A DNA stretch of 64,000 nt from Celoporthe dispersa (lineage: Eukaryota > Ascomycota > Sordariomycetes > Diaporthales > Cryphonectriaceae). Every line of letters starts with the position of its first letter. The first letter of the stretch is position 1. Below are positions 23,601 through 36,059 of the stretch, piece by piece. Below the pieces are notes generated by a model that was not told where the DNA came from, ran no database searches, and saw only the letters and a list, made by a program, of their open reading frames with translations. The DNA lies in contig WAID01000004.1 of NCBI GenBank assembly GCA_016584495.1, positions 868,001-932,000 on the forward strand, written 5' to 3'. The position numbers and the translations under genes were made by a program.

Positions 23601-26600
23601 TGAAGTCGTCCCTTTCTCTCCAGCAACAGCCAAAGATGACAGGGAGACATTTTCGACCATGGTCTGGGACCTCGCCGACCCAGCTGTCCATGTTCTGTCA
23701 AGCGGTACGGGCCTGCAAACGCCCCAGCAGCGAGAACTGTCTTCAGTCCTCGAGAGAATGGCAACTTTCTACTTACGATCACTGGAGAGAATTGTACCTT
23801 CAGACCATCCGTCGAGGATCCAGGAGCCGTATAAATGGCTTTTCAAGTTTACGTCTTACAGCATATCAACAGGCAAAACATTGCATCTTCCGCTTTGTCA
23901 GTCAAAGTGGGACAACGATACAGACAAGGACATCTCCACGGCGTGTGAGCCGTACAAAGATACGATCGAAGTCAAGCTTCTGGCTGAAATGGGATCCAAA
24001 TTGGCAAACATTATCAAGAGTAACGAATCCGACCAATCCTTCGAGAATAGTCGCCACCTGTTCCGACAGTGGTACGAGGATGGACTCGGGATCTCGGAAT
24101 CCGTGAGATATGTCAGTCGCACTGTGAAGCAGATTGCTCATCGGTATCCCAACATGGATATCCTCGACTTGAGTAACGAGACTGCTGGCACTGTCACCAC
24201 CATGGCCATATTGCGTGAGATAGGCTCAAAGCTTGCCTCGTACACATTGGCTCATGTGTCTCCTAGCACGTTGGAAGCGGTCAAGACCTACCTCGAAGAC
24301 AATATGATATCCAAGCCCTTGGACATATCGCGGGATCCCGTTTCTCAAGGCTTCATCGAGCATTCATATGATCTCGTTGTGACCTCACTCGTACTTCACC
24401 AGACACCTTGTCTTTCAGAGACTCTGCGAAACGCGTGGAGACTCCTCAAGCCTGGGGGCCATCTCGTTGTGCTTGAACTGCTTCCAGATCCTGGATGTTT
24501 CTTTGGGGTGGTATTCGGTGGGTTCCCGGTTTGGTGGTCTGGTGCGGACGAGGGACGTACCTTGTCACCAGCTGTCAGCCTCTTGAAGTGGGACAGCCTC
24601 TTGCGCGCTTCTGGATTCTCTGGCATCGACTCATCGACTGGGGAACATGACAGCAACTTCCCGTTCTGCGTCTTTGTGTCACAGGCTTTGGACGACAGGA
24701 TTTCATTCTTGAGAGAACCTCTTGCTCGGATGTCTCCAGAAACCACAGCCAGTCCACCTTTGCAGGAGCTTTTGGTCATCGGGGGCAACACTTTGGCCAC
24801 TTCCAGGCTTTTGGCACGCCTAACCGATATGCTCACCACGCATTGTGTAAGCATAAGCTCGCTCCATTCGCTAGTTGATCTGAGAACTGTTGAGGTGGGA
24901 TCCAAGACTACCGTCCTCTGCCTGCTGGATCTGGACCGGCCTGTGTTCGAGCACCTCTCGCTGGACGAATGGAAAGCCCTGAAATGGATCCTAGTTCAGG
25001 CAAGTACTTCTGTCTGGGTCTCGCAAGGTCGGAGGGTCAACAACCCTCATGCAAATATGATGGCAGGTCTAGTGAGGGCGGCCAAATGGGACCAGCCGAA
25101 CCTAGATTATCTGCTGTTGGATATCAAGGATCCCCGAAGGCTTGAAGCAAAGACGATCGCTGAGGCTCTTGTACGGCATGTCGTAGCAACTCAATGGCGA
25201 CGCCAGAACAAGATTCATGTGACCGTCGAGCCAGAGATGGTGCTGGACCAAGAAGGCCACTGGGTGATCCCTCGTCTAATGATCCACGAGGAGATGAACA
25301 ATCGGTACAATTCGTCGCGAAGATTGATCTTCAAACAACCGCAATCCGATACGAACAATCTCCTCATTGTCAAGTCAGGTCACAATTGGGAGATCCAGGA
25401 ACAAAACTCGCCTGATGGACGTATCAGTCACAACAGTCTTCGGTTGCTGACAACATGTTCACTCCTATCCGCAATTAGAGTCCACGAGTTTGGGTCCTTG
25501 TTTGCCTTACTTGCGAAAGACAGTGAGTCGGGAGACACCTTTGTCGTTTTGTCTACCAGGCCTAGTTTTGAGGCGTGTCCCCATGAAGATCTTGTTTTTG
25601 CGGTCAAGATTGCTCCACGTCTCATGTTTCAGTTTCTACTGTCGGTGGTCTATCACATGTTAGCATCATCCATTCTTGACGGCCTATGCGACGGCTCTGG
25701 ACTTGTCATACACGAGCCACCTCCCGAATTTGCTTCTATTCTTACCGAGTATACCAGAAAGAAGGGAGTCCAGACAACGTGTACGACTACGCGAGACATG
25801 TCAGGCACGGAGTCTCATGTTGACTGGTTGGTCATCAACCCGACAGCTCCTGACCGCGATGTATCTCGAGCTGTGCGTGGTCGCGTCACTGCCTTCGTCG
25901 ACATGACAGCGGGCATAGGCAACACGGAGACGCTTGGCAGGCGTATCAGCTCCATTTTTCCTAAGAACTGCAGGAAACTCGATCTGGAGTCGCTGGTCGG
26001 ATCGGAAAGTTCAGAGCCGCCTCGGTCACAGTTGGTAGACATCCATCAACGATTCGAGGAAGCAGTGGCCCGCGCATCCCAAGCAATCTTTGAGGGCTCA
26101 CTGAGGAGTGCAATATCTCCAGTTCCTGCCATCTCTATTTCCAAATTATCAGAACATGGTGAAACACCATCGCCGTTGTCCATAGTTGACTGGAGCAGCG
26201 TCACTAAATGTTCAGTCGCTGTGCGGTCCGTGGACTCACAAATTTCCTTCTCGGACAACAAAACATACTGGCTTGTCGGACTCAGTGGTGGCATTGGCCT
26301 CTCATTGTGTGAATGGATGGCACGTCATGGAGCTCGTTATTTTGTCATCTCGAGCCGTAAGCCTGAGGTCGGGGCTGGCTGGCTTGAAGATATGCGAACC
26401 CAGGGAGCGGTAATTAAGATTGCTGCATGCGATATTACCGAAAAAGAGGATGTTACAACTCTCTACAGCAAGATCAGCGCAAGCATGCCGCCAATAGCAG
26501 GCATTGCACAGGGAGCCATGATTCTTCACGATACGCCCCTTAGAGATATGACTCTGGAGGAGCTTCACCGCGTCACGAAGCCGAAGGTGCAGGGGAGCAT

Positions 26601-29600
26601 TCATCTGAATGATCTCTTCCAAGAAAACATGCTCGAATTCTTCATATTCTTCTCCTCTATGGTATCAGTGGTTGGAAACTATGGACAAGCCAACTACTCG
26701 GCAGCCAACGCGTTTATGCTCGGCCTTGCAGAGCAACGGAGACAGCATGGACTGGCCGCGTCGGTCATCCACGTTGGACCCGTGCTTGGTATCGGGTATG
26801 TCACTCGGGCTTCAGATGACAGGAATGTCTTCGACAAGGCTTTGATGAAGCGATGGGCGTACGTTGCCACATCTGAACACGACCTTCATCAGATCTTCGC
26901 CGAAGCGGTGCTGGCTGGTCGGCCCGACTCGGGTCGGGAGATCGAGATAATATCAGGCCTGCGGAGCGTGAGCCAGAAAGAAGAGCCACAGCCCAAGTGG
27001 ATTTCCAATCCAATCATGAGCCATTTGATTCGGCCAAGTGGGAGACTTGACCACGCGTCCAGTGCAGGCCCTCATTCTGGCCTGCACATCAGAGAACAGC
27101 TTTTACACGCCGGGACCCGCGACTCTGTCTTTGAGCTAATCAAGGCTGCATTCACCCGGGAACTCTCCTTTCTGTTCCAACTTGAAGACCACGAGATCGC
27201 CAAGACGAACCTGGACAGTCTATACTTTGACCGGATGGGTGTCGACTCCCTCTCCGCGGGCGAGATCCGCAGCTGGTTTTCCAAGAACCTCGAGATTAAT
27301 GTTCCCGTTCTTCGCATTCTGAACGGTGGCTCTGTTGGTGAATTGATCCACACGGCCACCGAGACTATCCCTGCGCGTCTCGTCCCAAATTTGAGCCGGG
27401 ACGCTTCTCATTCTGCGGACAGCAGTGCTTCCCCCGTCTTATCCAACAGCTCGGCCACGCTCGGGGATATAGACACGAGCCAAAGCAGTCTTACGGGGTC
27501 TAGTAGTTTGGAAACGAGCTTGTCGATCTCAGAAGACCCTCCACCAATCCTAGATCAATCGACGACATCAGCCTTGAAAGTCAAGAAAGTCAACAAGTCG
27601 TACCCTCTTTCGATTACACAAGCAGAGTACTGGTCAATTTGGATGTTCATTGAGGACAAGACGGCTCTCAACCATACTGGAGTGGCACGGATGGAAGGCA
27701 AGATAGACACAGGGAGGTTACAGCAGGCCGTGCGCGCTGTGGCTCGGCAACACGAAATGCTCAGAACGTGCTTCTTGGTCCAAGACGGCACACCGATGCA
27801 GTGCGTGATGGAGCACAGCCCATTGAAGCTTGAATGTCGACAAGTATCAAGCCAGAGAGACGTTGAAAAAGCGGCCAAGGCTGTGCACGAGCACCTGTAC
27901 GACGTATCCGCAGGGGGAAATCATGCAGCTCGTCTTCCTGTCTCGCTCGCCAACAGAGCATTTTCTGGTATTTGGCCTCAACCCCCTAGCAATCGACGGT
28001 ATTTCGTTCCAGATCTTCATGAAATGGCTCCTACATAATTACGCCAATCCGTACGGCTTACTTCCCAAGATCACGCAGTTCGCTGAGTTCTCAGAAAGGC
28101 AGCACGCAGACCTTGCTGCGGGCAAGTATCAAGAAGAGCTGAAGTTCTGGAAGAAGGAATTTGTCAACCCAGTGGCCCCACTGCCTATAATGACACTGTC
28201 TAAGATGACATCACGGCCGGTCATCAGATCCTATGAGGATGTACGAGCGAAAATTAGAATCGACAAGGAGACCAAGGCTCACACCTCGGCCGTATGCCGA
28301 CGTCTCAGGGCCACACCATTCCATTTCTACATGTCTGTGTTTCGGGCCCTATTGTTACGCTACACTGTTGATGGTGAGGACATCTCTATTGGCATGACTG
28401 ATGCAAATCGGAAGAACGAGGAGACCATGAACTGCATAGGGCCCTTCCGCAACATCTTGCCTCTGCGATTTGCTACCCCGGCATATACCAAGTTTGAGGA
28501 TCTGCTAAGTGCTACACGCAACAAGGCGTACTCAGCTCTAGCAAACTCGAGTGTGCCATTTTCTGTGCTCCTGTCAGAGTAAGTCCGGCTCTGTTTTACT
28601 TCAAGGTGCTGAGGGAAAAGGCCTTCATCTTCCGTACTCACTAATATGACTAACAATTCCAACAGGATGAATATCCCACAAGTCAAGACGCACTCGCCCT
28701 TATTTCAATGCATTGTCGACTATCGTTTGGGTCAGCGCGAGAAGACATCTTGGGGCGCAAACAGTCTCCACTATGTGTCTTTCGAGACGGAGCGATCTCC
28801 CTACGATGTATTCATCGAAATCGTCGACGACCCTAACGGCGACTGCCTCGTGTACTTTGTGGCGCGCAGGGACTTGTACGAGAAGGACGATGTTGAAAGG
28901 CTTGCCAAGAGTTTCAGCCATCTCGCAAAGGCCTTTGCGCTGAACCCGGCTATGAGTCTCAATGAACCTGGTATCGTTGAACCAGCAGAAGTCGATGAAG
29001 TCATGAAGTTTAGCCAAGGTGAGTAGCGCCGCGTTATTTTCGAACCGATGTTTTCTTGTTTTCTCTCCTTTCTCTTTGGCTTTTTCTTCTCCCTTTTTTT
29101 CGTTCTCTTCGGGTTGCTGACCCTGAAATGCTGTTCAGGACCAATATGTCCGTCTCAGTGGCCAGAGACTGTTGTCCACCGCGTCGACCAAGTCATGCAG
29201 CTCAACCCTGACGGACCTGCACTTCGGCACGGTGATGGCAGAACAACCTCCTATGCGGAAGTTGTTGGCCACTCGAGTGCCGTTGCCTCAGCACTGCGCT
29301 CTTTGGACATCGGGCCAGGATCCATTGTAGCAGTGTTGCAAGAGCGCACGCCGAAGTGGATTTCTTCAATCCTAGGGATTATGAGGAGTGGTGCGGCGTA
29401 CGTGCCTCTCGAATTAAACATGCCGTGGGCGCGCCTCGCGTCTACCGTGAAAGACTGTCACCCACGTATCTTGCTCGTCGATGACGACACAGAAGGGAAT
29501 GTTGATAAGCTTGGGGTCATGCCATCTGTTAAGGTCATCAATGTCTGGAAGCTGAGCCAAGAACCGACAGCGTTGTCAGTCGCTGCGACAGAACACGGCA

Positions 29601-32284
29601 CAGCCGCTATCCTGTACACGAGCGGTTCGACTGGCAAACCCAAGGGTGTAGTTTTGACCCACGAGAATGTTCGAAACTGGGTGGAAACGAGCCTGCCGCT
29701 CACCATGCCGGATATGAGGAACGATGAGGTAGTTCTTGGTCAGGTCGCCTCGTCGTTTGATATGTGCATCAGCCAAATCTTCTCAGCACTCTGCCACGGC
29801 GGCACGCTCTATATCGTGTCACGGCAAGACTGCAAGAATTCGCGGGTTCTAACAGAGATCATGGCGCGCGAGGGGATCACGTTAACATGTGCAACGCCCT
29901 CAGAGTATTCCCTGTGGTTCAACTACGGTCGCCAGGGGTTGCTGCGGTGCCGGACGTGGAAGACAGCCATGACCATCGGCGAACCAGCGCCACCAGCGCT
30001 GCCAGCCAAGTTTGCGTCGCTGGGACATAAGAAATTGCGATATGTGAACATGTATGGTCCAGCAGAGAGCTCGTTTACCTGCTGCTTCATGCATGTCCCC
30101 TACGAGCCTGATCAGAGGGTACATCCAGCGTCAAGATCATTGGCAGCGGGATACACCCAGCCGAACTACACGATGTACGTGCTGGACGAACAGCTTCGCG
30201 TTGTTCCCAAGGGAGTCCAGGGAGAGATTTATATCGGCGGGGCTGGTGTTGGAAATGGTTATCTGGGCATGCCAGACCTCACAGCCGAGAGATTTGTGCC
30301 AGTTCCAGATGCCTTGTGCAGAGCCGAGGACCGAGAGAGAGGCTGGATCACTCTTCACCGCTCTGGAGATCTAGGCCGCTGGAGAGAAGATGGTGCCATC
30401 CTTATTGAGGGCAGAACTGCTGGCGACACTCAAGTCAAAGTGCAAGGCGTCCGGGTCGGCCTCTTGGAGATGGAACTAGCCATTGTGGAGGCAGCGCGTG
30501 GAGACGTCAGCGAGGCTGCCGTATCTGTCCGCCCTCCTGGCAGTGACATACTCATTGCACATATTGTTTTCAACAAAGACAACGACGAGGAACGGCAAGA
30601 TGGCAGGCACAGCTATTCCCACACCTCGGATGTGAAGTCCATCGAAACACGCCTTGCCAAGATTCTGCCTTTGTATATGAGGCTCGCAGCCATCATACCC
30701 GTCGATTCCCTACCGAGAACGATAAATGGAAAGATCGACCGCAAAGCAATCCAGAAGCTACCGCTCCCTGAGAGTGGTGACGACCAGGAGGCACCCTGTG
30801 AGCTGACACCGACCGAGGCGCGCCTAAAGAAGATCTGGGAGGAGGTGATTGCTGGAAACAACAGCGAGTACCGCCGTAATATCACACCAATGACGGACTT
30901 CTTTCAAGTTGGAGGAACATCCATGTTGCTACTTGGCCTGCGAGCCCGGATTCAAGAGGTCTTTGAGTTCAACATGGGCGTCATGGGCATGTTTGAGAAC
31001 AGCACGCTTGCAGCCATGGCCGAGGCACTTGACAATAATACAACCAGAAAGCGACACGGGCAAGGCTCACAAGCTCAGATATCCGAAATCGACTGGGACG
31101 AAGAGACGGCACTCCCAGAGGAGCTATTACACTCGCTGGGAAGGCTAGAAAAGGAGGAGGGGAGGTCATCGCTTCGTGAATGTGCAATGCAGCCTGAGCC
31201 ACGCTCTAAAGTGGTCGTTCTGACAGGTGCCACAGGCCTGCTTGGTAGGGGTCTCCTGGAAGCACTACTCGCAGACGAGAGCATCAAACATGTATACTGC
31301 ATCGGCATCCGCAACGCCTCGCGCAGACACGACTTACCGAGACTGGACAATAACAGAGCCTCCCTATGGCCCGGTGACCTGACTCTCCCGCGAATAGGTT
31401 TGTCAGCAGAAGATGCGAATCGCATCTTCAGAGAGGCTGATGTTGTTCTTCACATCGGTGCTGACATGTCTCACGGCAGGACATATGCATCCCTGCGTGC
31501 CTGTAACGTGCAGGCAACCAAGGAACTGGCAGTGATGAGTGCGCCACGCCGATTGCCTTTTCATTACATCTCAAGTCTGGGCGTGGGACGGATTGTTGCA
31601 GCAGGGGAGTATGGCAATAGTTGTGGCACCGGTAACCAGTGCAACGTCAAACAGCCAGAAGACTTCGTCTTCGGACCCGTTTCCGCCTCAAAATACAGCC
31701 CTGTGTCCCTTGCGGCAGACGTCAGCTCAGCAGCTGGGGCAGGCTATGGAATTGCGTTTTCCAAGTGGGCCAGCGAGCGGTTCCTCGAACGACTACATGA
31801 GGAGTGCGGCGATCCGTCCTGGCCAGTGTGGATTCATCGCCCAGGCCAGTTCGTTCCGGAGACTGACTCGGATCAGGTACAGGGGCTGCGCCTGGCGAGC
31901 AATATCCAGCATTATGCGAGGAAGCTCCACGCTGTGCCGGTTCTGGCAGATGGGCGGATGGCAGGCGCAGTCGAGTTTGTTCCGCTGCATGTCGTTGTTG
32001 GCGGTGTGGTGGCCGCTGTGTTGACTTCGCTGGATGAGAAGAATGATAGATGTTCCCTGCGCTTCTCTCACCATCTAGGTAACGATCGGCTGGTGCTGAG
32101 TGAGCTTCGCACGATGCTGAGCGAAGATAAAGGCTATAATGGAGACACCGAGGTTACAGAAGAGATGGACATGACGGTCTGGGCGAGGAAGGCAGGCGAG
32201 CTTGGGATGCATCCTACGATCGTAGCCCTACTGGAGGACTTTGCCAGAGAGGGCACGCTCGTGTTTCCAAGGCTGGCAGCCTGA
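19420..32284 (+). CDS. Hybrid PKS-NRPS megasynthase (KS-AT-DH-CMeT-KR-ACP-C-A-T-R), two frameshifts
   Basis: This enzyme builds a highly reducing polyketide and couples it to one amino acid. Six exons: 19420-19913, 20103-20446, 20690-21115, 21198-28578, 28666-29018, 29139-32284. With two single-base breaks corrected they give about 4047 residues. KS has Cys175 (DTACSSS), His314 and His355; AT Ser647 (GHSSG); DH His968 and Asp1143; CMeT about 1370-1560 with a degraded SAM loop (SNETAG, from about 1410); KR GLSGGIG about 2116 and Tyr2255; ACP Ser2439; C about 2557-3000 with NPLAIDG at 2683-2689 instead of HHxxxDG; A with YTSGSTGKPKG about 3159; T Ser3594 (GGTS); R with GATGLLG about 3696. There is no ER domain. 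Breaks are GGGGG 19618-19622 (one G short) and GGGGG 27913-27917 (one G extra). Start at 19420 has a better Kozak context than 19378. A manual, tentative A-domain code is DMSCMIMFTK; substrate unknown. Confidence 0.93.
20504..20651 (+). repeat. (TTTTC)n pyrimidine microsatellite in an intron
   Basis: About 145 bases of TTTTC/TTTTTC pentamer repeat, ending in a pure T run, fill the middle of the 243-base intron 20447-20689 of the megasynthase. The true acceptor is the distal one, ccttag at 20684-20689, which alone restores the KS text TPGMTMPSACAQTQLIQ; the AG straight after the T run does not. The tract codes for a Phe/Ser run in one frame and should not be read as protein. Confidence 0.85.
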
Positions 32285-32905
32285 CACGCACAAGAATGCT
32301 AGGATGATACCAGCCAAAAAAAATGTCGTGGTGTTCAAGTTGGTGGGTTTTCGATAGATTAGTAGTCTTTATAGGTAGGATCAATTTATTGTCTTTACCG
32401 TCAAGAATGTTGCTCGAGAGAGGTCAGCTTGAGATATTGAGAAAGAGGTTCGTAGGGAGACGAGTTGGTATTGACCACTACAATACGTCCAAGAGCAAAG
32501 GTAAGAGTTGGACATGCCGGATAGTTGTTCCGACTTAATTCAGTATTTCTCTATCCAAAGACTCGCTCGGACGTATCGACAATGTGAAACTCACAGACTA
32601 GAAACAAATATTTCCCTTTCAGCTTTAATAGACTTATCTTGAAGCATCATTTATTTCTCGGATTCTTCAGAAGTAACGCTTGATCCAGAAAGAAGTAAAT
32701 TCGTCCCATATATGTGCTTTGAGCGGGCTCTACCTCCCACTCCCCGTTCAAAGAGAACAAGAAAGCAAAAGATATGATGGTCGAGTGGAACATGCATGTA
32801 AAATCGAGAAACAGCGCATGAGGGCAATTATCCTGTGGACCGATGAAATATTCATTGCTCAGATAAAGCGTTACCGATATTTTATTGGTGTGTATGAATA
32901 TCTCA
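32285..32905. other. Intergenic spacer at the cluster edge
   Basis: This 620-base spacer separates the 3' ends of the megasynthase (+) and the DUF6536-like gene (-). No gene is visible. It is a sensible right boundary for the cluster. Confidence 0.45.
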
Positions 32906-35900
32906 TCAAATATACCAGTGGCCTTCGCATGGAGATTGTACATCATCTTCCTCGCTCCCGATGCCAAGATGCATGACGGGTCCATCAATATTCGTCAAAT
33001 TCAGGCTGTCCTGAAGATGCGGGTCTAGGGCCATGGCACCCCACTTGATCTTTCCCAAGGTGAGCTTCTTCAACAAGGACGCTTCATGCTCATCTCGTTC
33101 GCTCGAGTCTATGTCTGCTAATAAGCGCTCATCTTCGTTTTCTTGCCGAAGACTACTGCCCATGATCAAATTCTCACCCTGCCAGCCCTGGGCAGCGCCG
33201 TGTGTAGCCTGAGAGGGGTTGAGACTAGGTGAATGGTTCTCGTGTTCGTTGTTGGAGGCTGTAAGGAAGAAGCTAGGCTGCGCGAGAGGCTGTATTTCTG
33301 AACGTGTACGCTTGTGCATACTGTCGAGGCCGGTCTGGGAAGAGCGTTCGTATTGTTTCGCATATCCCGTGGTTAGAGCCGAGAATCGAGCATGTGTTTC
33401 GTCATATGCTCTAAGATGGGGCCCTGTGTCGCTATGCTGCGGATAGAAGTAAGGCTTCTGATATGCATTGGTGTTGATAAAGCCTGAATTGGCTCTTCGT
33501 AGGTTTCCATGTCCAAGTAATGGTTTACTTGCTTCCCCCCTGATTGTTTGATTTCGGAGCCTGGTACCTTTCCCCTGTCATCAACATCAAGGCCTCATTG
33601 TACTGGTCCAGTGTTTCGACGCCCATGGCATCTATAGTGGCATTACATTCCATAAAGGTGGACTTTTGCAGAGCCTTGGGAAAGTCTTTCGAAGGCGAGG
33701 TTATTTGAACCTCGTCATTGGCATCATCAAAGCTTCTAAGCATAGATCCTCCCATGTCGGAGCCCTCGGCGTGCCTCCTGTATCTCCGTTCTCTTGCCAT
33801 GACAGAAGCGTGGCATGCGGCAGATAAAACCAAGGAATTCGATCCACCAGCTACCATGGTCCCTGGGATCTTCAGGAAGCTGAAAGCTATCGGTACGCAG
33901 CATAGGAGAGTGGAGACGATGGTCATAATTAGCAAGGCCGACCCTGACACTCCTATAGCAATGAAGGCTTTTTCTGACACTCCCAGGTCTTGGGGATCAA
34001 AGGCGTAATCCTGGTAATAGAAGGTGTCCCAGAAGCCTGAATTCGGCGATGAAGTCAGCAGTCTGTGCCAAACTATTTTAGTAGAACCTACTTACCTCCT
34101 TCAACGATGAAGATAAATATTGCGTTTGACAAGATCCAGTGCAGGCCAATACTAATGCCAAACAATGGCAAGCTGTATCTATACGGCAGCTGAAGACGAT
34201 AACTAGATGTCTGGCCCTCTGTTGGGTATGAAACGCGTAGGGGCTTGTATGAGAGACTGTACGAGCTCCACTCCCGCTCGGTCTGAGTACGAGTAAAGAA
34301 GGCATTGAAAGAGAAATAACAAATTGATAAAATGATTTGAGGGCTATTCGCGGCGAGAAGCAGAGTCACATATGACGGTGGGCTGGCAAATATGTCGACA
34401 GACATGTTATTGTTTGACGAGCCAAACGCCTGGGACCTGTTGTGTCACATAAGTCAGTATCTTGTGAACAATTCATACCGGAAGCCATGTCACATACAGC
34501 ACGCTACGCCCGTAAGAATTAGCTAAGATGGACAAAGCGACCACAAGCAGGACTAGCCCGGCGGTGAAGAGGCTGTAGGTGCGTATCCAGACGCCTTTGG
34601 AAATGACCGACTTGACATAACGAGGGCTATTCTGCCACCGTCGTGGTCTTGGTCCATCAATCAGATCTTGGGCTGATTCCATTGTCTGTTTCTTAAACTC
34701 GATCCGCCGGCCATCCGTTATATCGATTGTGCCTAATCCAGCTGTCCTTGGATCGGGATCTGAGATGAACGATTCCATCGCATCGCCAAGCGTTACCAGT
34801 GAAGTGTGTGGAATCTTCCAAAGGGTGAGAGTTCCCAGAAAAACCTTGGCCAGAACACACAGAGCCACGACTACAAGTAGAGAGTTAGAGGCGCCGACCT
34901 TGCACTTGTAGTCCGGGTTCGGTTCCGCAAGGCAATACGCCACATTCAAGTGGCTAAAAGATTGATTAAACCCGTATATCGTGGGATACTGATATCCTGA
35001 TGTCTTCACGGGGATTGTCCAAGTCGAACTTGATAGGGTTGTCGTGTTCACCCAGGCAATTCCTTCGAGATCACCAAGCGCTGCCGCGCATTGACCCCCT
35101 TCGCAGCTGTTTTCCATGGCGCCCTCATAAGGTTCTCTCTGGTTGAGACACAAAAGTGAGCGCCACAGGGAGTTCGGGACATGGGGGGGAATGTGTGCAT
35201 CCCATATCTGGCTTAGGTTGCTGTTTGTGTCGAAATCGAAGACTTCTGATCGAATCCATCCAGGACCTACGCCACCAATGACGACCGTCACGTTCCGATA
35301 CTTTTGTCTCGGTTTGCAGAACCTGTATTCGTTGAAACACTCGCTGAGTGTGAGGTTTTTCCATCCCGAAACTTCGCTCGCAACCAGCTCGATTGTCTGA
35401 TTGGCTATCGATGAATCGTTCCAATATTCAGTCACGCCAATTTGCTCGCCGTAGCCACGCCAGGCGTCTGGATAGGAGGTTATGTTGGTATCGATAGCGG
35501 GCCCTGCATAACCAGAAGATGCCAGAGACGCCCCTGGGCCAAAATAGTGGCCGGTTCCGTCCACGAATGCTTCGGTCGCGATGTCAAGCTGCCAGTTGGC
35601 GCCCTCGAAATTTGTCTCGTAAACAACGCTGTTGAAAAGCAGATGGAGGGGGACTGAGCTGAGAAACAAACCAAGCCACATGATCCGCTTGAAAGTAGAC
35701 AGGAAGAAGATGTTCTTGAGCGATGGCACCCCGATCTCCAACCCACATAAAACCCGGTGGGCCTTATCGATTTCTTTGCGAGATGGCGCACTTAAAATTT
35801 GCATAAAGAAGTTGGATGATGCAAGAACGCAAGTCGAAAGAATATTGACAATAAGGTGCAATAACAAGTTGATACGGCTGGCGGTAGTGCAGTCGCCCTG

Positions 35901-36059
35901 ATAGATGATTCTAGCCTTCGAAATGGGTCGTGGTGGGGATAAGAAAATATTGACCAATACGCACGCCAGAAGCATGAGCGCAGAGGAAAAGATTAAAAGC
36001 AGGTTGATAGCACCAGTGCGGCGCCACCCGCTCTTTGGGAACCTGTTCAAGATGGACAT
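32906..36059 (-). CDS. DUF6536-like fungal multi-pass membrane protein
   Basis: A large membrane protein of unknown function. Exon 1 (36059-34479, 527 codons) has the N-terminal DUF6536 pattern: SGWRRTGAINLLLIF, a TM, YQGDCTTASRINLLLHL, then SSNFFMQILSAPSR. A long, Asn-glycosylation-rich outer domain with paired Cys follows, then more TMs. Exon 2 is 34429-34096 and exon 3 starts at 34036; introns are 34430-34478 and 34037-34095. The C-terminal exon ends with IKWGAMAL and HLGIGSEEDDV, the usual family tail. Between exon 3 and this tail the frame shifts near CCCCCC 33535-33540. Either a 73-base intron 33495-33567 is removed (990 residues) or one base in the run is wrong (1014 residues). Such proteins are common in accessory chromosome regions; no link with the cluster is evident. 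Confidence 0.8.

Noticed and set aside
27908..27920. A 10-base gtatccgcag intron that would also restore the C-domain frame
   Set aside because: It is far below any plausible fungal intron length; a homopolymer indel is simpler.
27830..28038. A separate NRPS gene starting at 27830, with a PKS ending at 28038
   Set aside because: Both frames carry parts of one C domain in order; one base in the G run joins them, and the residues after the break in the first frame are not domain-like.
29048..29138. Hydrophobic N-terminus (FSCFLSFLFGFFF) for a separate adenylation protein
   Set aside because: It is the pyrimidine-rich intron 29019-29138; splicing joins the C domain to the A domain in frame.
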